Assembly: GCF_022179445.1 (NCBI RefSeq)
Contig: NZ_BPQU01000001.1
Location: 62,001 to 126,000 of the forward strand
DNA length: 64,000 bases
Source: Methylobacterium mesophilicum
Lineage (GTDB): Bacteria; Pseudomonadota; Alphaproteobacteria; Rhizobiales; Beijerinckiaceae
Direction: 5' to 3'
Under the pieces are notes generated by a model. The model had not been told where the DNA came from. It saw only the letters and a program-made list of their open reading frames with translations, and did no database searches. The position numbers were made by a program, and so were the translations under genes. Positions 8,450 to 15,952 of this stretch are shown here, in pieces (the stretch's first letter is position 1; the number at the start of each line of letters is the position of its first letter).

Positions 8450-9222
8450 GCCGCGCCTCCCACGGTACCGCCCGGTCTGTAGCGTCGGTCGTAGTCGGGG
8501 GCGTAGAGCGCGCTCTCCCGGAAGTCGGCCGCGCCGAGTGCCGGCCCGACGAGGATCAGGGCGGTGCGTTCAAGACCGGCCTCCGCCACGAGGGCGGGGA
8601 GCCCGGCGAGGTCGCCGACCAGCGCCCGCTCGTCCGGCCAGGAAGCGCGGAACACCGCCGCCGCCGGGCAGGATGCGCCGTAGAATGGAATCAACTCGGC
8701 CGCGACTTTCTCCATCACGTGGATCGAGAGATGCACTGCCAGCGTCGCCCCGGTCGCCGCGAAGGCGGCCAGCGTCTCGCGCTCCGGCATCGCGCTCGCC
8801 CGGCCCGAGGTGCGGGTCAGCACGACCGATTGCGAGACGCCCGGCACCGTCAGCTCCCGGCGCAGCATCGCGGCTGCGGCCGCGAAGGCCGGGACGCCCG
8901 GCGTCACCGTGTAGGCGATGCCGAGTCGATCGAGCCGGCGCATCTGCTCGGCGAGCGCGCTCCAGATCGAGAGGTCGCCCGAATGCAGCCGCGCCACGTC
9001 GTGCCCGTTCGCCTCCGCGGTCTCGATCTCGGCCATGATCGCGTCGAGATCGAGGGGTGCGGTGTCGACGATGCGGGCGCCCGGCGGGCACCAGCCCAAG
9101 ATCTCGGGCGCCACCAGCGATCCAGCGTAGAGGCAGACCGGGCAGGCCGCGATGCGATCGCGCCCGCGCACCGTGATCAGGTCGGCGGCGCCCGGTCCGG
9201 CGCCGATGAAGTGGACGGTCAT
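8446..9222 (-). CDS. cobM: Precorrin-4 C11-methyltransferase CobM
   Basis: This is a 258-residue SAM-dependent tetrapyrrole methylase (class III fold). It opens with [18 protein letters not shown], the family glycine-rich motif, and has YAGSLV and [15 protein letters not shown] segments characteristic of CobM/CbiF. It methylates C11 of precorrin-4 to give precorrin-5. Its stop overlaps the cobB start and its start overlaps the cobE stop by four bases each, so cobE, cobM and cobB are tightly coupled. Confidence 0.95.
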   Translation of the reverse strand: MTVHFIGAGPGAADLITVRGRDRIAACPVCLYAGSLVAPEILGWCPPGARIVDTAPLDLDAIMAEIETAEANGHDVARLHSGDLSIWSALAEQMRRLDRLGIAYTVTPGVPAFAAAAAMLRRELTVPGVSQSVVLTRTSGRASAMPERETLAAFAATGATLAVHLSIHVMEKVAAELIPFYGASCPAAAVFRASWPDERALVGDLAGLPALVAEAGLERTALILVGPALGAADFRESALYAPDYDRRYRPGGTVGGAA

Positions 9223-9623
9223 GGGTGCCGAGCGGTGTTGTGCGGGATCGCGAGGGCGCAGGTTGCGCCGGCGCTGGCGATGCGGGGAAGGGCGAGGCGG
9301 CTCTCGGGACCCGCCGCCGCCAGGGCGGCCGCCTCGGCCAGCGAGCCGACGCCGCGCAAGCGTTCGATCCGGGCCGAGCGCGTGACCACTTCCGGGTCGC
9401 AGGCTTCCAGGGCCGCGGCCTCGATGGGCAGAGGGGAGAGGCCGAACGCCGCCGCCGCCGTGCAGATGGACGGGTCCGCAGCCCTGTCGGACGCCGTGGC
9501 GACGGCCGTCAGATCGGTCCGGGCGGCACCGACGGCACCGAGGGCGCGGGTAATCAGCGCGGCGATTTCGTCGGCGCCTGTGCCGCGCCGGAACCCGATC
9601 CCGGCTACGAGCGGGTCGGTCAT
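9219..9623 (-). CDS. cobE: Cobalamin biosynthesis protein CobE (CbiG C-terminal-like)
   Basis: This 134-residue protein contains the motif [19 protein letters not shown] at residues 6-24, typical of CobE and of the C-terminal domain of CbiG. It also has the conserved ending in which [16 protein letters not shown] segments lead to TCALA. CobE is needed for efficient cobalamin synthesis in aerobic pathways, but its exact step is uncertain. The ATG at 9623 overlaps the cobL stop, and the gene stop overlaps cobM, giving a fully coupled cassette. The open frame upstream of this start belongs to a shadow of cobL. Confidence 0.88.
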   Translation of the reverse strand: MTDPLVAGIGFRRGTGADEIAALITRALGAVGAARTDLTAVATASDRAADPSICTAAAAFGLSPLPIEAAALEACDPEVVTRSARIERLRGVGSLAEAAALAAAGPESRLALPRIASAGATCALAIPHNTARHP

Positions 9624-10840
9624 GGCTTGGTCCACGCCCATTGGGTCACCGGCATCGCGGGCCGCCAGCCATGCATCCCCCCGACCGGGCTCGCCCGATC
9701 GACCGAGAACCGCCGCAGGCTTCCGCCATGCTGGGCGAAGGCCGCAAGCAGCGCCGCCTCGCCCTGGAGCGTAACCGCGTTGGCCACGCAGCGCCCGCCC
9801 GGCCGTAGAGACGCGAGCGTATCTGCCAGAACCCCGGCCTCGGAAACGCCGCCGCCGATGAAGATCGCGTCCGGGGCGGCCAAGCCCGCGAGGGCTGCCG
9901 GGGCCGCGCCGGTGACCACCGACAGGTCCGGAACCCCGAGGGCCTGAGCATTCCGGAGAATCCGCTGGGCCCGGTCCGGCCGAGCCTCGATGGCGGTGGC
10001 GCGCAGGCTCGGATGGCGCAGCATCCACTCGATCGCGATGGATCCCGCCCCGGCCCCGACATCCCAGAGATGCTGGCCCGGATGCGGGCGCAGGGCCGCC
10101 AGCGTCAACGCCCGGATCTCGGCCTTGGTCAGCTGCCCGTCATTCTCGAACAGCCCGTCGTCGAGGCCGGGCGCCAGCGGCAGGGCCTGTCCCGCGCCGG
10201 CGACCGCGATGGCCACGGTGTTGAGCGGGTCGATCGTTTCGAGGTCGAAGCCATCGGCCCGGCCGGAGCGGACCCGCTCGCGCGGGCCGCCCATCGCCTC
10301 CAACACAGTGATGATCGAGGCGCCGAAGCCGCGCTCGGCGAGCAGCGTCGCCAGCGCGGACGGCGTGCTGCCGTCCCAGGACAGGACCAGGAGGCGGGCG
10401 CCGGGCTGGATGTGCGGCACGATCCGGGCCAGCGCCCGCCCGTGCAGCGTCACGAGACCACATTCGGCCAGCGGCCAACCGAGCCGCACGCAGGCGAGGC
10501 TGAAGGCCGAGGGCTGAGGGAAGGTACGAATCTCGGCGGGCGGCACCAGCCGGGCGATCTCGGCGCCGATGCCGTAATGGAATGGGTCGCCGGTGGCGAG
10601 GATGCAGGTCGGCCGCCCGCGCCGGGCCAAAATCTCCGGGTAGGCGTCGTGGATCGGTCTCGGCCAGGTCCGGGTCTCGGCGTCGAGGGGGGCGGCGAGG
10701 GCGAGGTGGCGGCGGCCTCCGTAGACGACCTGTGCGCCATCGAGCGCGGCAGCGGCCGCCGGCGCGAGGCCCGAGCGTCCATCCTCGCCGATGCCGACGA
10801 TCGATAGCCAGCGGTGGCTCGACAGGGGATCAGCGCTCAT
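9620..10840 (-). CDS. cobL: Precorrin-6Y C5,15-methyltransferase (decarboxylating) CobL
   Basis: This 406-residue protein fuses two enzymes. The N-terminal CbiE-like methylase (residues about 1-200, [15 protein letters not shown] at the start) acts at C5, and the C-terminal CbiT-like Rossmann methyltransferase ([13 protein letters not shown], then [14 protein letters not shown]) acts at C15 with decarboxylation of the acetate chain. The ATG at 10840 ([11 protein letters not shown]) fits the family start. It is the first gene of a minus-strand cassette. Its start codon lies head to head with a possible cobK start on the other strand. Confidence 0.94.
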   Translation of the reverse strand: MSADPLSSHRWLSIVGIGEDGRSGLAPAAAAALDGAQVVYGGRRHLALAAPLDAETRTWPRPIHDAYPEILARRGRPTCILATGDPFHYGIGAEIARLVPPAEIRTFPQPSAFSLACVRLGWPLAECGLVTLHGRALARIVPHIQPGARLLVLSWDGSTPSALATLLAERGFGASIITVLEAMGGPRERVRSGRADGFDLETIDPLNTVAIAVAGAGQALPLAPGLDDGLFENDGQLTKAEIRALTLAALRPHPGQHLWDVGAGAGSIAIEWMLRHPSLRATAIEARPDRAQRILRNAQALGVPDLSVVTGAAPAALAGLAAPDAIFIGGGVSEAGVLADTLASLRPGGRCVANAVTLQGEAALLAAFAQHGGSLRRFSVDRASPVGGMHGWRPAMPVTQWAWTKP

Positions 10841-10868
10841 GGACAAGACCCCCATGAACCGCGGCGCG

Positions 10869-11636
10869 ATGCGAATCCTGATCCTCGGCGGCACCGGGGA
10901 GGCCAGCGCCCTGGCCCGGGCCCTGGCCGGACGGGGCGAGTACGCCGTGATGCTGTCGCTGGCCGGCCGGACCGCGGCCCCGAAGGCCGAGCCGGTGCCG
11001 ACCCGGATCGGCGGGTTCGGCGGCGCCGCGGGTCTCGGCGACTATCTGCGTGCGGAGGGTATCGATCGCCTGATCGACGCGACGCACCCGTTCGCAGCGA
11101 CCATCTCGGCCAACGCCGCCGCCGCCGCGGAGACTGCGGGGGTGCCGCTGCTGGCGATCCGCCGGCCGGGGTGGCGCCGCGCGGCCGGCGACCTCTGGAC
11201 CGAGGTGGCGACCATGGAGCAGGCGGTCGCAGCCCTGGGGCAGGCGCCCCGGCGCGTGTTCCTGACGATCGGCCGCCAGGAGGCCGGCGCCTTCGCGGTG
11301 GCGCCGCAGCACAGCTATCTGGCCCGGAGCGTCGAGCCGCTCGGGTCGGTTCTGCCAGTTCCGGACCTCACCGCCATCGAGGCGCGGGGCCCGTTCGACG
11401 CGGCGGCCGAGGCCGCGCTGATGCACGCCACCGGCACCGAGATCCTGGTCAGCAAGAATTCCGGCGGTGCGGCGACCTACGGCAAGATCGCCGCGGCGCG
11501 CAGCCTCGCGATCCCGGTGGTCATGGTGCGCCGGCCGGAGAAGCCCGACGTACCGAGCGTCGCCGACGCCGCGGGCGCTCTGTGCTGGCTCGAGACCGGC
11601 GTTCATGCCGTGCCCGCGACCTTGCGCGAGGTGTAG
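10869..11636 (+). CDS. cobK: Precorrin-6A reductase CobK
   Basis: This 255-residue NADPH-dependent enzyme reduces precorrin-6A to precorrin-6B. It shows RILILGGTGEASALARAL at residues 2-19, IDATHPFA near residue 75 and the late NSGG motif, all typical of CobK/CbiJ. The ATG at 10869 begins exactly at the family motif. In-frame ATGs at 10854 and 10839 are alternatives, and the latter shares two bases with the divergent cobL start. It is the only cob gene on the plus strand, and its last 34 bp overlap the convergent cobJ 3' end. Confidence 0.93.
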   Translation: MRILILGGTGEASALARALAGRGEYAVMLSLAGRTAAPKAEPVPTRIGGFGGAAGLGDYLRAEGIDRLIDATHPFAATISANAAAAAETAGVPLLAIRRPGWRRAAGDLWTEVATMEQAVAALGQAPRRVFLTIGRQEAGAFAVAPQHSYLARSVEPLGSVLPVPDLTAIEARGPFDAAAEAALMHATGTEILVSKNSGGAATYGKIAAARSLAIPVVMVRRPEKPDVPSVADAAGALCWLETGVHAVPATLREV

Positions 11637-12364
11637 ACGAACGGCACGCCGCCGGACCGTGGGATCAGCCGCGTGGTGGAGGCGCCGAGGATCACCATCG
11701 TGGCCATGTCGGCCGGTACGGCATGCGCTTCGGCGAGCGTCGAGACCCGGATCGCTTCGTCCGGCCGGCTGATCGCGCGGGCGAACATCACCGGCGTTTC
11801 GGGCGCCCGGATCCCGGCGGCGAGATCGAGGGCGGCGCCGAGCTGCCAGGGCCGGGCCGCCGAGATCGGGTTGTAGAGCGCGATCACGAAGTCGGCCCGC
11901 AGCACCGCGTCCAGCCGGGCCGTCACCACCGGCCAGGGCTTCAGGTTGTCCGAGAGCGACAGGGCGCAGAAGTCGCCGCCGAGCGGCGCGCCGAGCCGGG
12001 CGGCGGCGGCCAACATCGCGGTGATCCCCGGCTCCACCGTGATGGTCAGGTCCCGCCAGCCGGGCTCGCCGTACTCCACCGCCTCGAAGACGGCCGAGGC
12101 CATGGCGAAGACGCCCGGATCGCCGCCGGACACCACCGCCACCCGCCGGCCGGAGGCGGCGAGCTGCAGGGCATGGCGGGCGCGGTCGACCTCGACGCGG
12201 TTGTCGCTGGCGTGACGCACCAGGTCCGGCCGCTCGGGCACGCGCGCCACGTAGGGGAAGTAGCCGATCAGGTCCTGCGCGGCGTCGAGGGCCCGGCGTG
12301 CGGACTCTGTCAGCAACCCGGGATCCCCGGGGCCGAGGCCGACCACCGTGACGCTGCCGCTCAC
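11603..12364 (-). CDS. cobJ: Precorrin-3B C17-methyltransferase CobJ
   Basis: This SAM-dependent tetrapyrrole methylase performs C17 methylation and ring contraction to precorrin-4. The start region reads SVTVVGLGPGDPGLLT, and the body has VVSGGDPGVFAMASAVFE and VTARLDAVLRADFVIALYNP, family-diagnostic segments. The GTG at 12364 is chosen, giving 253 residues; a TTG at 12376 would overlap the upstream vapC stop by four bases. Either way the gene follows the toxin-antitoxin pair with essentially no gap, so its expression likely depends on that transcript. Confidence 0.92.
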   Translation of the reverse strand: MSGSVTVVGLGPGDPGLLTESARRALDAAQDLIGYFPYVARVPERPDLVRHASDNRVEVDRARHALQLAASGRRVAVVSGGDPGVFAMASAVFEAVEYGEPGWRDLTITVEPGITAMLAAAARLGAPLGGDFCALSLSDNLKPWPVVTARLDAVLRADFVIALYNPISAARPWQLGAALDLAAGIRAPETPVMFARAISRPDEAIRVSTLAEAHAVPADMATMVILGASTTRLIPRSGGVPFVYTSRKVAGTA

Positions 12365-12372
12365 ACCCTGGT

Positions 12373-12789
12373 TCAACGTGCGTCTGCCTGCGATGTCAGC
12401 ACCAGGGCGGCGAAGCCCTGCTCACCAAGGAGCTTGACGGGCCGTTTATCGAAGGACGCGAAAGCCTCGCTTCCCAACCACCGCCCCTCGAAGGTGATAA
12501 CTCCGTCGGCGAAGTCACCGCCGGCTTCGAGAAGCGTCAGACCCGCCTCGACCCCCGGTCGGTTCGCTACCACGTTGTCGGCCTCGATCAGGCCGCGGAT
12601 CGCAGTCGCGATCTCAGCACGTGGCATCGCGTATCGGCTGCGGAGAACCCGAACCAGTTCGCACAGCGTGTGAAGGCTGATCGCGACCTGGCTGGCCCGT
12701 TCCATTAGGTCCAACGCAGCGCGCGCCTGCGCTTCATCGTCGTCCACGACCAGGCGCAGCAGAACGTTTGTATCAGGCGTGAGCTTCAC
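12373..12789 (-). CDS. PIN-domain toxin, VapC-like
   Basis: This 138-residue protein has the PIN-domain acidic set: D6 (TPDTNVLLR), E44 (HTLCELVRVL), D92 or D95 (GGDFADGVI) and D114 (SFDKRPVKL). PIN toxins are Mg-dependent ribonucleases, mostly cutting tRNA or rRNA. The GTG start overlaps the antitoxin stop by four bases (GTGA), the classic toxin-antitoxin order with antitoxin first. It lies between cobI and cobJ on the same strand, an unusual place. No key residue appears missing, so the toxin looks intact. Confidence 0.88.
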   Translation of the reverse strand: MKLTPDTNVLLRLVVDDDEAQARAALDLMERASQVAISLHTLCELVRVLRSRYAMPRAEIATAIRGLIEADNVVANRPGVEAGLTLLEAGGDFADGVITFEGRWLGSEAFASFDKRPVKLLGEQGFAALVLTSQADAR

Positions 12790-13061
12790 GGCCGGTCCAG
12801 ACCGGCCATAGCGGCGGCCGCCCCCGCCTCGGCGATGGCCTCGTCGATCTCCTCGATCGAGCAACGCGCGCCGTTACCCTTGCCCTTGAGGATCCCGTGA
12901 AGCTGCCGCCAGGAGCCGCGCGGCCGATCGGCCTTCAGTTCGGCCCGGCCATCGGGCAGCAGCTCCAGCCTGATCTTGTCGCCGGGCTGAATTCCGAGAT
13001 GCTTCAGGATGTCCTTCCGGAACGTGACCGGACCCTGGTCGGTCACCGTCAAGGTCGTCAT
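12786..13061 (-). CDS. AbrB/SpoVT-type antitoxin, partner of the VapC-like toxin
   Basis: This 91-residue protein has an N-terminal swapped-hairpin DNA-binding domain: LTVTDQGPVTFRKDILKHLG, GDKIRLELLPDGRAELKA. The C-terminal half, including ARCSIEEIDEAIAEAGAAAA, is the expected toxin-binding helix. It should neutralise the PIN toxin and repress its own promoter. A GGAGG ribosome-binding site precedes the ATG by a few bases. A 73-bp gap to cobI gives room for a separate promoter. Confidence 0.87.
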   Translation of the reverse strand: MTTLTVTDQGPVTFRKDILKHLGIQPGDKIRLELLPDGRAELKADRPRGSWRQLHGILKGKGNGARCSIEEIDEAIAEAGAAAAMAGLDRP

Positions 13062-13075
13062 GATGCATCCTCCAA

Positions 13076-13091
13076 CCTACAAAGTGTAAGG
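13076..13091 (-). promoter_or_regulatory. Candidate operator/promoter element of the toxin-antitoxin pair
   Basis: The short sequence cctacaaagtgtaagg is close to palindromic (CCTAC and GTAAGG around aaagt) and contains an exact TACA-AAG-TGTA symmetry. It lies about 15-30 bp before the antitoxin ATG, overlapping the place of a promoter. AbrB-type antitoxins normally bind such sites for autorepression. This is inference from position and symmetry. Confidence 0.3.
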
Positions 13092-13134
13092 CTGCGCTGC
13101 ATGACTGGCCAGAGCCGCGGATCGTGTCCGGCTC

Positions 13135-13914
13135 TCACGGCCGACGCCCCTCGCCGGGCAGGAGGACCATCGAAAAGTAGGGCGCGTCGTCGTCGGCCTT
13201 GTCTGCGAGCATCACCACGCGCTCGCCCGCCATGGTGCCGCGCTCGACATAGACGGCCCGGCCCAGCAGCCCGGCGGCGGTGAGCGCCGCGCGCACCTTT
13301 GGCAAATGCCGACCGAGTTTCATCACCACGGCGGCGTCTGTGCCGCGCAGGCGCTCGGTGAGCGCGTCCAGCGGCAGTGTGGCCGGCAGGACCGTGAGGA
13401 TGTCGTCGCCCCAGGTGATCGGCGTGCCGGCCCGGGTCCAGCAGCCTGACATGCCGGTGACGCCCGGCACCACCTCCACGGGGAAGCGGTCCTTGAGGCG
13501 CCGCCACAGGTGCATGAACGAGCCGTAGAAGAACGGGTCGCCCTCCGACAGGATCGCCACGTCGCGCCCGGCGCCGAGATGGTCGGCGAGTTGGCCGGCC
13601 GCGTCGTCGTAGAAGGCGGCCAGCGCCGCCACGTAATCCGGATGCTCCGGGTGGATCTCGGTGGTGTAGGGATAGGCCAGCGGCATCTCCCGGGCGGGGT
13701 CGCGCAGGATCGCGTCCGCGATGGTACGGGCGTTGCCACGCCGGCCGCGCTTGCAGAAATGCACCAGCACGGGCGCGCGCATCAGGATGCGCTGCGCCTT
13801 CACGGTGAGCAGTTCCGGGTCGCCCGGGCCCATGCCGACCCCGTAGAGGGTGCCGGTCACGGCCGTTGCGGGAATCTCCTCGACGGGGGCTTCGACGCGC
13901 TCGAACCCGTCCAT
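13135..13914 (-). CDS. cobI: Precorrin-2 C20-methyltransferase CobI
   Basis: This 259-residue tetrapyrrole methylase makes precorrin-3A from precorrin-2. After a short leader it shows GTLYGVGMGPGDPELLTVKA, then FCKRGRRGNARTIAD, SEGDPFFYGSFMHLWRRL and VVPGVTGMSGCW, typical of CobI/CbiL. The ATG at 13914 overlaps the cobH stop by one base (TGATG), so it is coupled to cobH. The toxin-antitoxin pair follows after 73 bp, where cobJ would normally be expected. Confidence 0.94.
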   Translation of the reverse strand: MDGFERVEAPVEEIPATAVTGTLYGVGMGPGDPELLTVKAQRILMRAPVLVHFCKRGRRGNARTIADAILRDPAREMPLAYPYTTEIHPEHPDYVAALAAFYDDAAGQLADHLGAGRDVAILSEGDPFFYGSFMHLWRRLKDRFPVEVVPGVTGMSGCWTRAGTPITWGDDILTVLPATLPLDALTERLRGTDAAVVMKLGRHLPKVRAALTAAGLLGRAVYVERGTMAGERVVMLADKADDDAPYFSMVLLPGEGRRP

Positions 13915-14594
13915 CACTCGACCTCGCTGGCGAGTGCGTTGACCGCCGCCGCGGTCATGGCGCTGCCGCCACGCCGGCCGTGGACGACCACGAACGGGAC
14001 GCGTCCGTCCCGGGCCAGAGCGTCCTTCGATTCGGCGGCGCCGACGAAGCCCACCGGGATGCCGATCACGGCGGCCGGTGGCGGCACGCCGGCGTCCAGC
14101 AGCTCGAGCAGGCGGAACAGCGCGGTGGGCGCATTGCCGACCGCGACGATGCTGCCCGGCAGGTGCTCCCGCCACAGCTCCATGGCGGCGGCCGAGCGGG
14201 TGGTGCCCAGGCTCGCGGCGAGATCCGGCACCCGCGGATCGCCCAGCGTGCAGATCACCGCGTTCTTGGCAGGCAGCCGTGCCCGGGTGACGCCGTCGGC
14301 GACCATCCGGACATCGCACAGGATCGGGGCTCCGGCCTGGAGCGCCGCGACCCCGGCCTCGGCGAACCCATCCGACATCTCAACGTCCACGGGGAGGTCG
14401 GTCATGCCGCAGGCATGGATCATCCGGACGACGACGCGCTCGGCCGCTCCCGACCAGCGCGCGAGGTCGGCCTCGGCCCGGATCATCGCGAAGGAGCGCG
14501 CGTAGATCGCCGCACCGTCGCGGATATAGTCGTAGCGGGAGGCCGTCTCCGGCTCCGAACCTGCCTGGCGCAGGGCATTCTGGCTCGCGCTCAT
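13914..14594 (-). CDS. cobH: Precorrin-8X methylmutase CobH
   Basis: This 226-residue enzyme moves a methyl group from C11 to C12, giving hydrogenobyrinic acid. The catalytic histidine is in VVRMIHACGMTDLP, and the product-binding segments APILCDVRMVADGVTRARL and VGNAPTALFRLLELL are present, as is VIGIPVGFVGAAESK. The length is normal. It is coupled with cobG upstream by an ATGA overlap and with cobI downstream. Confidence 0.95.
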   Translation of the reverse strand: MSASQNALRQAGSEPETASRYDYIRDGAAIYARSFAMIRAEADLARWSGAAERVVVRMIHACGMTDLPVDVEMSDGFAEAGVAALQAGAPILCDVRMVADGVTRARLPAKNAVICTLGDPRVPDLAASLGTTRSAAAMELWREHLPGSIVAVGNAPTALFRLLELLDAGVPPPAAVIGIPVGFVGAAESKDALARDGRVPFVVVHGRRGGSAMTAAAVNALASEVE

Positions 14595-15952
14595 GCCGGT
14601 CTCTCGTTCCTCCCGAAATCCGTCACGGTGTTCCCCGGCGCGAAGGCGGCGGCGAGCCCGACGGTCTTGGCCCTTCCTAACCGCTCCAGCACCGCCTCGA
14701 TAGGGAGGTGCATCGCCGGCTCATCGCCGGGCGCGCCGCCGATGACGGTGCCGTAGAGGCCACCTCTTCCGACGAGGGTCAGGTCGGCGGGGCCGGGCCG
14801 GGCGCAGCCCTTGGCGCAGCCGGAGACGTGGGCCGCGCGCCCCTCCAGGCCGAGGGGCGCGAACATCGTCGCGAGACGCGCGGCATCCACGAGCGTCGGC
14901 GTCGATCCGGAGGCGCAGGCCGGCGCGCCCGTACAGGCGGCGACGCTGCGCCGCGGATCATCGGGGGCGATGATGAAGTTGCGGGCCAGAGCCGTCAGAT
15001 CTGCGGCGGACGGATCCTGAAGCGGCAGCAACACGAAGCCGCGGGCCGGGGACAGGCGGATCTCCTCGGCGCCGAGGCGGGCGGCAAGGCCCACGAGTTG
15101 GTCGAGGGCATCGGCCGTGCAGCGACCGAACGGCGCATCCACCGTGAGGATGCGCTGCCTTGGCGCCAACCATTCGACACCGACCCGCGGCGAGAAGGGC
15201 ACTGCCCATCGGGAGACGCCACGGTGCCCCCCCTCCCGCACGGGAGAGGGCACCTGCGTCTGGATTTCGACCCGAACGGCATTGTCCAGTGCGCTGAAGT
15301 CATCGGGCGACAGATCGCGCATTCGCCGCAATCCGGTCCGGGCGAAGGCCTGCAGCAGTGCCGCTATCGCGGCCGGCGCCTCCTCCGCAGCGCAGGTGGC
15401 GAGATCGTGAAAGCCCTGACCTCCGGCGACCGCGATCCCGATGTCCCCGGATATATGTGAGAACAGGTACGCGTCGGCCTCCGGCAGCTCCGCACCCAGG
15501 CGCCCTTCGACCACCACCAGCGTCTTGGCCGGCAGCCCCGGCACGGCGAGCCCCGCCGCCTCCACCGCACGCGCGAGGGCCGGCACATCGAACGTTTCGG
15601 TCGGATCGCGGCCGGCGAGGGGGCTTGTCAGCGTCAGCCGCTGCGGGCCGCCATCGCTACGCGCGTCGCCGAGCCCGGCGGCTTCCAGTAGCCGGGCGAG
15701 CGGCGTGCGCGTCGCGTCGGAGACGCCGCGGATCTGGAGGTTGGCCCGGGCGGTGAGGTCGAGATGGCCGTTGCCGAAGCGGCGCGCGCCCTCGGCGACG
15801 GCGTGCGCTTGCGCCAAGGTCAGGATCCCGAGGGGGGGATGCACCCGGGCGAGCAGGCCGTCGCCGGTGGGCATCGGGCGGCTGAGCCCCGGGCACCAGC
15901 CCCGGCGCGCCGGAGCCTCGGGGAGCACCCGGCGATGGGTGGAGACAGTCAT
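14591..15952 (-). CDS. cobG: Precorrin-3B synthase CobG
   Basis: This 453-residue protein is the nitrite/sulfite-reductase-like oxygenase that makes precorrin-3B with O2, the hallmark of the aerobic pathway. The N-terminal half has ARRGWCPGLSRPMPTGDGLLARVHP and LTARANLQIRG. The C-terminal cysteines CTGAPACASG and HVSGCAKGCARP ligate the 4Fe-4S cluster. An odd segment near residues 232-246 (VPSPVREGGHR) is encoded by a partial copy of the palindromic repeat found elsewhere in this window, inserted without breaking the frame. The start at 15952 overlaps the cobN stop (ATGA). Confidence 0.93.
   Translation of the reverse strand: MTVSTHRRVLPEAPARRGWCPGLSRPMPTGDGLLARVHPPLGILTLAQAHAVAEGARRFGNGHLDLTARANLQIRGVSDATRTPLARLLEAAGLGDARSDGGPQRLTLTSPLAGRDPTETFDVPALARAVEAAGLAVPGLPAKTLVVVEGRLGAELPEADAYLFSHISGDIGIAVAGGQGFHDLATCAAEEAPAAIAALLQAFARTGLRRMRDLSPDDFSALDNAVRVEIQTQVPSPVREGGHRGVSRWAVPFSPRVGVEWLAPRQRILTVDAPFGRCTADALDQLVGLAARLGAEEIRLSPARGFVLLPLQDPSAADLTALARNFIIAPDDPRRSVAACTGAPACASGSTPTLVDAARLATMFAPLGLEGRAAHVSGCAKGCARPGPADLTLVGRGGLYGTVIGGAPGDEPAMHLPIEAVLERLGRAKTVGLAAAFAPGNTVTDFGRNERPA
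15219..15256. repeat. Partial copy of the dispersed palindromic repeat, inside cobG
   Basis: The core ccctcccgcacgggaggg-like palindrome followed by cacctgcg matches the right-hand half of the repeat copies at 17857-17966 and 44804-44912. It lies inside cobG and is translated in frame as about 12 extra residues. Only one palindrome is clear here; the other half is either missing or decayed. Confidence 0.75.
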
